Positions 1 through 10,709 of a stretch of DNA of 64,000 nt are shown here, piece after piece. The notes beneath the pieces were generated by a model that did no database searches, was not told the origin of the DNA, and saw nothing but the letters and a program-made list of their open reading frames with translations. The first letter of the stretch is position 1; the number at the start of each line of letters is the position of its first letter. The DNA comes from Laguncularia racemosa (Eukaryota; Streptophyta; Magnoliopsida; Myrtales; Combretaceae), in contig JBBMOL010000018.1 of the NCBI GenBank assembly GCA_037954665.1, positions 3,720,001-3,784,000 of the forward strand, read 5' to 3'. Position numbers and translations under genes: made by a program.

Positions 1-560
1 AAGTTCTTCCACCATAAGGTGATATATCCAAAAGACTCAAGCGTGATAAGATACACCTTCACAACTTCATCATATTCATGGAATTCAAATGGTTTATTAA
101 CTTTTTCCTCCTAATCTAGGTAGTCATTTGCATCTCCACTACCTGTGAAAGCAAGTATTTGCATCTTAACATTGTCAAGTCCTCTAAGAGCTCGCATATC
201 CCTTACTTTATACTTCTCGTTAAAGTTGTCCCTTATTTTCTCGTTAATTTCCACTATCTCCACTTTCCTCCTTTCTCCTCAATCTCTTCTCGACCCTCTA
301 CCATTTCGAACGTTCTAAGGTAGGTTTACTCTTTCATCATCATTATGAGCTCATTTATCACCTACATAAGCTTGGACTAATCATTGCACAATGACTACAT
401 GATTGGCAACTACAGTAGTTAATTCCTAAATTGTTCATCAATAGTCCTCATAGCTTGTTGAGTATGCCTTTTCCTTCCATGATCATCACTTTCATAATCT
501 CTTATTCTCCCATGAACACTAGGATTTGAAATCTTGAGTAACACAATGACTAACCGCATA
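1..560 (-). pseudogene. Ty3/gypsy gag remnant, cut by window edge
   Basis: Reading the minus strand gives a recognisable plant gypsy Gag segment. It includes MQILAFTGSGDANDYLD followed by a stop and then EEKVNKPFEFHEYDEV, ending near TLWWKN. This matches the usual Gag pattern (K-IP-F-G-D---YL-WE-KVE--F--H---E--KV, then WW). The codon after YLD is a stop where family members normally have Trp, so the copy is inactive. The upstream part of the same strand (about 300-560) also reads as Gag-like but is more decayed. The remaining gag, all of pol and the 3' LTR would lie beyond the left edge. A primer-binding site and LTR follow in the right order at higher coordinates. Confidence 0.7.
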
Positions 561-638
561 GTTTAGCAAACATAGCAACAAAAACAAATACCATGTCAAC
601 TAAAACTTACATGACACACTCCCACCTTGAAACCTATT

Positions 639-650
639 ACTTTGATATTA
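639..650 (-). other. Degenerate primer-binding site of the left-edge gypsy element
   Basis: On the minus strand this reads TAATATCAAAGT, close to the initiator-tRNA-Met primer site TGGTATCAGAGC with transition-type changes. It lies between the LTR and the gag remnant, where a primer-binding site belongs. The call rests on position plus a partial match. Confidence 0.45.
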
Positions 651-1565
651 GAATAAGTATGATACGTCTAGGAGCTAAGTTTCACTAGACCATCAACCTA
701 TGAAGTAAATAAGAGTGGTGGGCCCTTCCAAGTACGAAAAAAAAAATGTAAGATGATTGAATTAGGTTTAGCAAATTTGTGTTGCTCGTGTGGATATTAT
801 GCACCACAAAAGAAACTACACAAGCTAATAGCTACTTTGACATGATGCACAAAGTAAAAACTAAGTGCTTTTGCCACATCCTTGCTAAAGGGTTGATGAG
901 AGAAGAAAATTTGAGTGTAAACTCACAAATGAGAAAAATATATTCTGTATATTCAAGATTGATTTTGGTTGTTTATAAGAATAGATTATTTATAGTAAGT
1001 TTACTAGGGATAGGGAAAAATGAGAAATAGTACATTATAAAAGAGTAATTACATAAACATGGAATTAACTAAAAGGGTAAAAAAGGTAAAGATCCTAGCA
1101 ATAATATGGAATCTATCCTTTACCAACTACTAGGACAAACACATGTCACTATGGGATTAGCGAGTTATCTACTAAATAAGACAAGTGGTATTAGGTCTTC
1201 TAGTTAGAGCTAACTACATTATGGGAGAGCTCATGCAATATTGCTATCAACTAGTTAGCATAGTTCCTTACTTGATTAGTTGGTGGGTCGAAGTAAGATT
1301 AGTTGGATGCTAAGTTAAGTTAGCAATCATTACCAGTGATTCCTTAAAGGTTGTTCAGTAGGATGCTCTAAGTTGGCCCATCCAAGTTACCTTAAACTTG
1401 AGTGATTGTCAAGGGAATAACTCAACTGCATAAGTCATGTAGCTCATAGGATTAGTGAAGGTAGCCTCTTCCTCAATTGGCTGGTTAGATAGGATCCTTA
1501 TTATGAGGTTTTGGAGTCCATGCGTTTTAGCCCTAATGATGGGACCAAAGGTTAGATTTCTATCA
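651..1565 (-). mobile_element. 5' LTR of the left-edge gypsy element
   Basis: The stretch runs from the primer-binding site to a minus-strand start TGATAGAAATCTAACC. About 1340-1565 closely matches 50375-50595, where the same sequence follows a gypsy integrase/pol C-terminus as the beginning of a 3' LTR. This supports calling it LTR and puts both elements in one family. I could not find a target-site duplication because the other end is outside the window. Small reading frames inside it (for example near 779-1030) have no recognisable product. Confidence 0.55.
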
Positions 1566-3028
1566 TTGACTAAGACTTATAAAGAGATGCAAAATGTTTG
1601 ATAGTTTTCTTAAGAAACGAAGTGAACTACTAGTTACTAAATTTAGTTACATGAGAACTTAAACATTCATCAAATTGATTGGCATTTGTTAATTCCATGT
1701 GATTTTGAAGCAAAAAGCTAAGGGGGCGAGGTTATCTCTTGTTATTACCTAATATGGGAGCATTACTATCCTTGATAAGATTCATTTAGTACCTTAGAAT
1801 CTCTAAAGTTATCCTAAGTAAAATACATTTAAGGGTAAGGAATGATGATGGTGTTTGAATAAAGGAAATTAATATATATGTCAATGTTAAAGTCTTTCAA
1901 GAAAGCTCCCCCTTCCTCAACACTTGAGCATATGTCAGCTTTCACTCTCTTGTGGTGTTAAAATTCTTAGCCTAAGGTATAACTCTTGAGGCATTAAGTA
2001 GCCAAAGATATTATGCTAAGAGAAATGCAATGTTGGACCGCATGGACTCTAATGGAACTACTAGATTTCATATGGTTTCTTGAGAGCCATATGCAATGTT
2101 GCATTCATTAGCTTGACTTTTGCAACTCGTTTGTTTGTAAACATGCATAGTTCTGATTTGAATGGTGGTATGAGGTGGTATTTCACTATGTTAGTTGTAA
2201 CTTACACCCCTACAACTTTCACTTTGTGAGAGCTATTTTAGGTATACTCTAATAGGTCCATGGCCATGGTGAGAAACTATAAGATAGATAATTAGGTTTG
2301 GGTTGTGGGGAAAGAATTAAATTAGTTATGAATTTGATTATGAAAGACAATTATTATAATGATAGATGATTATAATAATTTTACTTTATTTAGACCTAGA
2401 TATGTAAGTTATGATATTGGATTATCTCTTAATATTATATGAATAATGGAATGTTTTAAATAAATATATACTTTGAACTATTTCTTTTATAAGTAGAATC
2501 TAGGGTAACAACATATTATGTACCATATAAAAGTTTATGAATAGTTGTACTTCACTAATCATATGCTTTAATATAGTATGTGGTAGACTATTACAACTAG
2601 GGTATCCTCTAGGGCATGACATTTTCTGTTAATAATAATAGATAAGGTGAATATAGATGGTTGTATTAACATTAATTCAAATAATAGAATGCTTTGAATT
2701 GTGTATGATACTAAAAATAATGGACAGAAACAATTTCTTACTGTATTGCTAAACATTACCTATATTCATGATTTGATTTTTCAACCTTATGGTTTTCATT
2801 TGATTGAGTTTAGCCACATATTGCACTTATTGTAATTAAAATTAATAGAAATAAAGTAAGAGTACATATATATAGGCTATCCCATTGAAAATTAGTATCA
2901 CTCATACTCTATTTTTATAGCACCTTGGAACTTAGAATGAGTACAGTTTGCCACATGTCCTCACTAGGTGAAGACATGTAAAAGCTTAGAATCTACTAAA
3001 TTTCACCATCAACATTTAAATAACCATA
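1566..3028. other. Intergenic, AT-rich, no gene seen
   Basis: No coding pattern or RNA gene was recognised. A short stretch around 2570-2625 resembles 63425-63480 (shared motif around GTAGACTATTACAACTAGGG versus GTAGGCTATTATGACTAGAG), so part of this is probably decayed repeat. The bases just before 3034 read ACAAT. Confidence 0.5.
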
Positions 3029-3033
3029 ACAAT

Positions 3034-5668
3034 TGTTGAGCCTAATTTTTTATTTTTTTTCTTAATTTAACCCACATTAAGTCTAACCTACTCAATATAA
3101 GTTATTCAACAGTAAAATTAAGGAAAAACTATATTTTTAATTATTTTAAGAAAATTGGAGTCGCTACTAACCTAAGTTGAAAAATAAGATAAATTAAGGT
3201 TAATTAGGTGGATTAACCTTAACTAGTTACTAGTGTATGAATTTTTCTAAAAAAAAATTGGAAAAATATTAACTAGAAAATCTAGACCGAGGGCTATCCT
3301 GCTAAAACCTAAATAGTTACCACTTGTTATCTTTTTTCAAGAAATTGAATTAAAAGCTTTTTATAAATTCCCTCCACCATCACATGTACAAGACATAATG
3401 TTTTCCATATAGAGTATGAAATAAATCAAAATAGCATGAAAAATTTTTAATCATTTTTTTAATTATAAATTTTCTATTCTTATTTTAAAAGGAAAGAAAA
3501 GAGAATAAAAACCTTTGAATTTCTACTTTAATTTAAATTGAATTAAAAAATTAGGTAAAATATTTTTTTTATATTATAAATTTAAAATTTAAAATGATAA
3601 ATTTTTGTAATTTTTTTATATGGTAAATTGAAATTGAAAAAGAATAATTTTTTTATTACTTTATGTGCTTGCCCCATAAGTTCCTACGTACCCACTAATC
3701 AAGATGAAACCAACGTAGTTCTGTCTTCATAAAACTATTAGTAAATTGATTAATTTTAATTATGAAAATAGATCGAGTTTATGTTTATTAGCATTTTAAT
3801 TTTTCAAATGAAAAATTCTAAACCTAAACTTTTATTCCCCGATTTTGAAATAACTAAAGACCTAACTTTTGAAAACACTAATTGGAGTTTTTTATTTCAT
3901 GAAAATCATTTTTTCTAGGTGAGAACTTTTTTTTTTTTAATTTTTCATAATAAAACCATATCCAAAATGATAAACCATTTTTTTTTTATTTTTTAATTTT
4001 TTAATTTTTTAATTTTTATATTTATAAGCTAAGTGTCACTAATTATTTTAAAAAAAAAAAACTAATTGGGAACCTAATTGTCCCTAGACAATGGTTACAC
4101 GACAATACCTAAAGCCTACATAATGGTTCCCTCCTAATTACTTAGTTTACTAATTTTCTTAATTGATTTTCATAAGTTTTTGTCCCTAGACAATGGTTAT
4201 ACCACAATAACTAAAGCCTACATAATGGTTCCCTCCTAATTTCTTAGTTTACTAATTTTCTTAATTGATTTTCATAAGTTTTTAGTATACTCTATCCTTA
4301 ACCAAGTTAAATAAATTAAGACAAATTTATTTAGCTTAATTATTTATTATTAATTTTTAATAACTACCCTAATTTTTATTAATCAGATTCATTTTTATTT
4401 TTATCAATTAGGCTTTAACAAGATTAAATAAATAAAACTAATTTATCTAATCCAAATTAATAATAATAATAATAATAATAACACTTACTTGGACACGGGT
4501 CGGATGCAATCATAAGCCAAGTCTACGAGTTGGATTAGGTTGAATCCAAGTCAAACTTAGGTTACAAGCATAGCAACCGGGGGTCTTCGTCGATGGCATC
4601 TCCAATGGTTGTTGAAGCATGTGGATGTGTCGACTTGGCCTTTGCTAAGATAAGGAACTTGATCATAGCAACAACTTGCACCTAAGTCACCTAGAATGTG
4701 GTGGTTCGAAAGCACTAATGGTGGCCAGAAATGGGTCTTGAAGGGGTTTTTTTTTTTTTTTTTTTCGGTCGAATTGAAGCAAAGGTGGTCTTTTTCTAAA
4801 CCTAGGAATCTTTAAGAACTTATCGATATCTAATTTGTGGTTTGATTTTATGTATAGAGTTCCTAATCCTAGAAAGAAAGTAGATGATGGTTATGGAGTT
4901 TCTAGAGAGAGAAAGTTTTGGCCAAAGCTTACGAGTGCGTGTTTTTAGTAATTTTTCCCCCTCCCACGAGTTTGTAAGGTCGAGTTCTATTTATAAACTT
5001 ACAAAGCTTGAATCATACCTACGGTTGAGACCCGTTTCTATCTTCTTGAGATTTGAAAAATTGATACACATCCTTTAGATTAAGTTCGTTCTTGTTATTT
5101 ATATAGATTTTTTTAGTTGCAAGTTGATGATAATCCGAAAAGATTGAAAAAAAAAATGTTTTAGTGCACCCAGATTTACTCGCGATTTCTTCTCTTTTCC
5201 GTTTATAGTTGTTGGCTTACTGAGGAAGACGATCACGTACACTGCACGCAACCCAAATAAAGGGAAGAAAAAGAAAAAATATCCAACGAGCAAGTGCTTC
5301 ACGTGTGACTCGATCTTGCAACCTATGGCTTTCCTCCGCTATTTGAGCATGGGTATAGACCAGTTGGGCTAGTCATTTTTCTCATTCATTATATGTAATC
5401 AATTTGCATATAAGCTATCATCCTTAATTAGTTTTTATTGATTTGAAGTTCCCAAGCTTGATTTAGTGACCCATATTTCCTTAATTTCATTGAAAACATT
5501 TATATTTTGTTATTTTATTTTTTATTTTTTAATTTTTTAATTAAAACTTTATTATTATTATTTTTTGTTATTTTTTGTCATAATTATTTTCGATTTAATT
5601 TTTATTATCTTATAAACTAGGGTTTTTATTTAAAAAATTGATAAAGAGGTAAAAATGGGGTATCTACA
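3034..5668 (-). repeat. 3' LTR of the large element (2635 bp)
   Basis: It starts TGTTGAGCCTAATTTTT and ends GGGGTATCTACA on the plus strand, giving TG...CA ends. It aligns along its length with 10710-13160 and with 53857-57561. It contains poly-T runs, an (AAT)n tract near 4460-4485, and a 102-bp internal duplication absent from the 10710 copy, which accounts for part of the length difference. Confidence 0.8.
4079..4281. repeat. 102-bp tandem duplication inside the LTR
   Basis: Two adjacent copies begin TGTCCCTAGACAATGGTTA (near 4079) and TGTCCCTAGACAATGGTTAT (4181), and each ends with the same ATTGATTTTCATAAG tail. The copies differ at only a few bases, so the duplication is younger than the LTR pair. 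The equivalent place in the other LTR (about 11735-11840) has one copy. Confidence 0.85.
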
Positions 5669-5879
5669 ACTACCCATCTTTATAGTAAAATTTGGGAAAA
5701 CTTGACTACAAAGATAAAAAAGACACCATTTTTGCCTAGGAGAAAGGATAGATAACGTTATATTCAATTGGCTATCCAAACCTGGATCCATTATGGAGTT
5801 ATCCGACCAAAAGATCAAGTAAGGAAAACACTTTGTGAGCTAGTAACCTTATGTTGCAAAAGAAGATAGTTGTTTTATG

Positions 5880-6420
5880 ATGACTAATACTCCTTGGGAA
5901 GTGGTCTTCGACATAAAGTACCTCATTAGACTAGCAATCTTTTAAGAAGAGATTATCTAGAAAAGTGCTCTTATAAGTTAACTAATCGATGATAGGAAGT
6001 GTCTCACTAGACTAGCAAGCTTAAAGAAGAGATCATTTAGGAAGATACTCTTATAAGCTGACTAATTGATAATAGGAAGCATTTTACTAGATTGGCAACC
6101 TTAAAAAAGAAATTTTTTAAGAAAGTGCTCTTATAAGTTAACTAATTAAAAACAAGAAGTGTATTAAAAGACTAGCAACTTTAAGGAAGAGATTCAGGAA
6201 AGTGCCCCATTTGTGGGCTAACTAACTGATAGTGGGAAGCGTCTTACAAGACTTGCAACCCTAAGAGAGAAAGTCTAGGAAAGTGCCCCATTATGAGCTA
6301 ACTAACTGATCATGGGAAGCGTCACTTTCAACTTGCCACCGTAATAGGAGGATAACTAAGAAAGTGCCCCTTTGTAGGCTAACTAACCAATAGTGAGAAT
6401 GAATTCCTAAGTGAGAATCT
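5880..6420. repeat. About 82-bp tandem repeats, six or seven degenerate units
   Basis: Repeating landmarks are AACTAAT-GATAGTGGGAAGCGT, then CTAGACTAGCAACCTTAAG, then AGGAAAGTGCCC followed by a GGGCTAACTAAC-like link. They recur every 80 to 90 bases from about 5880 to 6420. The units have diverged by point changes and small indels. The block lies close to the 3' LTR of the large element, where Tat/Ogre-type retrotransposons commonly carry tandem repeats. Confidence 0.8.
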
Positions 6421-8592
6421 TATTTTTCCAATAACGATTAAGAGTTTCTAAATTTATGATAGCTTAAGACTTTTGAACCAATGATAACTAAAAATCTTCA
6501 AAATAATTGCTCTTCTAAACTTAATGATAAGGTGATAAGGTATTAAAGTATTTTCTAGCAAACTTTGAAAATTTTCTCTTTCTTCTCAAAAAATCTAAAA
6601 GAATTATTTTTTATTTTTATTTTTTAAACATACTAATAAGTAAAGAGTTTGATAAGGCTCCTAAAAAATACAAATAAAGGGTAAGCCCACCCTACTACTT
6701 AATGATCACTTACTCTTTTGCCTCATTTTGCTTGGAGGATTTAGTTTAATCTTGGAAAAAGTGGTGTCTTGGCTTAGTCAATCATCTATTGAGGGGTTTC
6801 TCGCAATTAAGACTTATATCTTCTTCTTAGGGGCATCAATATTAAAATTTGAGGCAAACAATGCCAATGAGGGATGACTTTAAATTCCCTGAAACAGATA
6901 ATCTCATTCTTAATTGGTTTAATTTAAGAAGACTTCCTTACAATCTCTCGGTTTAGATGTCACTGCTGGTTTTCATTCCAAAAATTATGGTCTTTCTTAT
7001 AAATAATATGCTTTGATCAATCTATTAGGCCTTTTTGGAACTTGTAATGCAATAGGCTTTTGGTTATTGGTTTCAAAAAGGTACCAATGTTAAGGGCTAT
7101 TTTTAAAGAATCATTATTTCAACTTGAGTTTACAAGTCAAGAAACCTTGAGAAAACTAGAATAGTACTTGCCTTAGCAATTTTTGCTTAAGATAAATTAT
7201 TTTCAATGATCCGAAAAAGTTTTTAAAGAAGGATAGTATATCTTTAAACTGTAATGTTTGGGTTCTTGTATTTTCCCCTAGTGTTTTCAAGTATTGTTGG
7301 GATTACTTTTTATTGTGTATGGGTTTAACTACATTCTTAGGCTTTTCTCATTTCTTTTCTTTTTCTTTTTCCCCTTCTTTTTTTTTTCATTCATTTTCTT
7401 TTTCCCTTTTTTTTTTCTTTCTTTTCTTTTCTTTTGAGCCTAATGGTGATTATCTCTTATAGGTCATGGGTAGTTTTTCATAATGTAGACTTTCTTTATC
7501 TCAAAAGAAATAAATTATCCACAACAAAAATTACCTTTAAATTATTGCAACTAGGGCAAGCACTATTTAGTTAATTCCTTTTTTATTGATTGATGTCCCT
7601 ATCTTCCTAATTTTCCCATTGTGGAGTGGTTCTTAATAGGGTTAAATTTTAAAACCTTTTCTTATATAAGATTAAATGGGGTTGACAAAGGATTATTATA
7701 TTTAAGATAGCAAAAATGAATGCATATCAAATTCAAGATAGACCTCCTTTAAGGAATAAGTCCAAAACCTCACATCAATAACACTCAACTCTCAAGTGTT
7801 TAAGGGTTAGTGTCTAGGATGTGGTTTACCTTTTGTCATCCTATGTCACTCGAATAAATGAGATATCTTTCCATTTTACCAAATTTGCCCATATTCACCA
7901 AGTCTCGTGATGTCTTTGGGAGTTATGTGCCCCTGTAAACTTGAACAAGTGATTTAGTCTTAACTTGTCTCTCTTAGGAATTTAGTTGCCCAAGACTTAG
8001 CTAGTTTGGATAATCTTCTTTATGCCTTTGTTGGTAACTAACCATAGCTACCCAAAAATTGGTTGTCCCCGTATCTTGGCTTAAATAACTCTTGATGGAG
8101 AGAAACTTCAAGTGTAGCCCCTGGGATTAGAGGTAGCTAGAAGGCATTGTGTTTTGAGACTAGAGCAAAATATGAGAAGACCTTTTGAAGTGAATGGACT
8201 TTTGTGTTTAGGGTCTTTTAAGTTGAGAGTGTGCTATAGAGGTCTTTGGTTTTATGTTCAAAGTAAGTGACCATGAGCCTTGGGTTGAGTTAAGTTATTT
8301 TAGAAGCAACTTTTAGGGCCTTTGAAAGGATCTTTTATTGTTAGCAACTCTTCAATTTTCTTGACCTTTTTTGTTGTCCTTTATTATTATTATTATTTTC
8401 CATTTAGTAAATATGCAGACAAGACGCTCATGTGGATGCAATTTGATAATTGAATAATAGTGCAGCAATTTTGTTAAATAAGAATGTCAAATCTAACTGC
8501 AGATTTATTGAAATTTCAAGGCTATAGACCATTGGCTTAATTGTCTAAAATAATTGAAATTCTTAATAACTAGTTCTAAAAACAAAATCTAT
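6421..8592. other. Non-coding internal region of the large LTR element
   Basis: No conserved protein was found on either strand. The region contains pyrimidine-rich runs (about 7340-7440) and scattered stops in all frames. It separates the ORF remnant from the tandem repeats and is treated as the element's untranslated 3' portion. Confidence 0.5.
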
Positions 8593-10097
8593 TTAAAATA
8601 GTCTTTGGATTTTGTTGGGGTGGATACTGGCTTGCTCCATTAGCAGGTCTCGAACTCTCTTCTCTGACATCCTCAACTGATTCTCTAAAATCTTTACATA
8701 ATCTTGCGAAGCTTCAAAATTTTCCTTCCAAATTGCCACCCTCTTTTCCATGTCTTGATGTTGGATCTCTTTTCAAGCTTTAACCATGTCTATGTAAGCC
8801 TTCAACTCTGAGGTTGGGTTTTATAGTGTAGGTTCTAGTATACTTGGAGCCTGGTACTCAGCTTGCCTGTTTTATGCATGAAGTCCATGATGAATTCCTT
8901 AGTGGCTTTAAAATCCCCCACTCGTCTATCCAAGTCTCCTACATTTACAATGGGGCTCAAGACTCTTGCATCCTAAATAGCTTTGATGGCTTGTAGTTTG
9001 TTCGCTTGGAAGACTAAGGGAATGTTTAGATTCTGATAAGATAATCAAGTGTAACTGAATCCAATGGGGGCCTGTGAGCAACATCTTAGACTAGTTCCAA
9101 CTATCTGACAACGTAAACTAGGAAATAGCCAATGCATCCAGTAATACCTATTAATGGGACAACATCGAATTTGGCACATCCTAGAATAGCTTACATGCAG
9201 TGATTCCACCTGGTTGTCCACAATATGTCCTCAAGCTAAACCTTTTGCATAATCTCCATCTATTGGTGAATCTAAACTCCTTCTAGCAATTGTATCTTAG
9301 TTGCAAAGTAGTCTACCAAGTCAATTTGTGAAGTTAAAGATCTCTTGATGAGATCCAATCCATAACTTTTAGTATGATTAGCAAACCATATTATTAATAA
9401 TGTTGGACAACCTTTGAAGTTTCCCTTCCCTCTTTCCTTTAGAAATCTCAAAGATCAAATTTGTTCAGCAAGTAAGGCTAGGATGTAGGTCCAACCTGAC
9501 AGGAACTGAGTTACTAATCCTGCTACCCTAAAATGGACATGCAAAATTCTTATCGAAAATAGGATACTAGCAAAAACTGCTAGGATGTAGGCATTGACTC
9601 GATTGTGCTCCGAAGTACCTTGGTCTCCTACAAAAATCTCTTGATCAGTATGGCAGTCTGCAGGTGTTCCAAACTAGTTTCTAAGGGTTGAGATTCTTAT
9701 AGACTTTCCATTAGATTGAGTAAGGCCTAAGTTACTTTCGACTTTCTAACCCTTAACAACTCGTAGAAGGTGCTTGTCGAACTGGCTTGCAAATCTGGAA
9801 CTATGATTCCTTCATAACAAGGAGGAGCTTGTAACAACTGGTAATACTCTTCAATAGTTGGAGATAAGGTGTGTGGGTTAAAGTTGAATGCCATTAACTC
9901 TGGATCCCAAAAGAGGGCCCAGTCATATTGGACCTTAAGGACTGAAAGGATTGGCCCACTTTGGCCTTAATGGTTTCCTGTTACTCTGGATTGAACTATT
10001 GAAACTAGTTAAAAAGTGCAGGCTTAGACAGTAAAGGCTAGTTAACATAAATCTAGCTGATGTAGATGTAGTTGTTGCTTGACCTAGAGTTGGTCAT
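8593..10097 (-). pseudogene. Degenerate DUF7745/plant-mobile-domain-like ORF with C-terminal coiled coil
   Basis: A decayed minus-strand frame runs from an ATG near 10097 (MTNSRSS) to a TAA at 8593, about 500 codons with several stops and frameshifts. Landmarks in order are an N-terminal LSPTIEEYYQLLQ-like motif (from about 9870), ILALLAEQ then GNFKGCPTLL with IW (about 9390-9500), and CAKFDVVPLIGITGCIGYF followed by VRQLE (about 9100-9175). The C-terminal helix is rich in E, K and L (EKRVAIWKENFEASQDYVK to RMSEKRVRDLL, about 8625-8760). The '-TPTLEEY-', 'LLAET...G-FKGC--LL--W' and 'VPLIG--G-I-Y-P----RQLG' series is what I remember of the plant DUF7745/aminotransferase-like mobile-domain proteins, whose function is unknown. 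It is not a retroviral Gag or Pol. The family assignment is from memory and needs a profile search. Confidence 0.45.
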
Positions 10098-10685
10098 TCC
10101 TTCGTAATATATAAAATAAGACTTTTACAACATAAAAAGAAAGAAGACAAAAAAAAAATACATATATAATGACAAAGATTTATGTCATCTGGAAAATCAA
10201 TAAGTTTCGTTTTATTAAAGCTACACTATTTTTCAATCATGTGTGGATGACATGAATACAATTTGGGTGAGTTTTAAAGGTCCTCAAGCTCTGTGGCCTC
10301 CTTCATTTCTAAGGTAATGGGTTTTGGGCCACATCAAAGCAAGAGTGAGGGAAGCTTAATTAACCCCAGGAGGTCGTTACACTACATCACCTAAAGCCTA
10401 CACAATGGTCCTCCTTGCTTAAGCTCCTAAGGTGGCCTGGTTTTGACCACTTCTAACACACATATATGTATGATAACAATTCCCCCAAATATCATTATTA
10501 GTCCTAATGCTATTTCATCTACATCATGAATTCCAATTAGTCTAAATAAAAGAGAACTATTATACAAAAAATATACATAAGTGATTTAAAAGAAAATAAT
10601 ACATGCTAAAAGAATTTATAAGGTGCTCTTTTTTTTTTTTTTGAAGAAGAAGAAGATAAAAAATAGCTAGCCCACTAAAGAATTA

Positions 10686-10707
10686 GGTCCCTAATGGAGT
10701 CGCTAAT
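10686..10707 (-). other. Primer-binding site of the large LTR element
   Basis: Immediately inside the right LTR, the minus strand reads AAATTAGCGACTCCATTAG then GGACC. The GGCGACTCC...GGGGA pattern after an LTR end is what I recall for Tat/Ogre-type gypsy elements (tRNA-Arg primer). This copy has A for G and T for C changes. Its position sets the element's orientation as minus. Confidence 0.6.
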
Positions 10708-10709
10708 TT

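Noticed and set aside
5880..6420. CRISPR-like array
   Set aside because: The units are contiguous and degenerate without unique spacers, in plant nuclear DNA, inside an LTR element.
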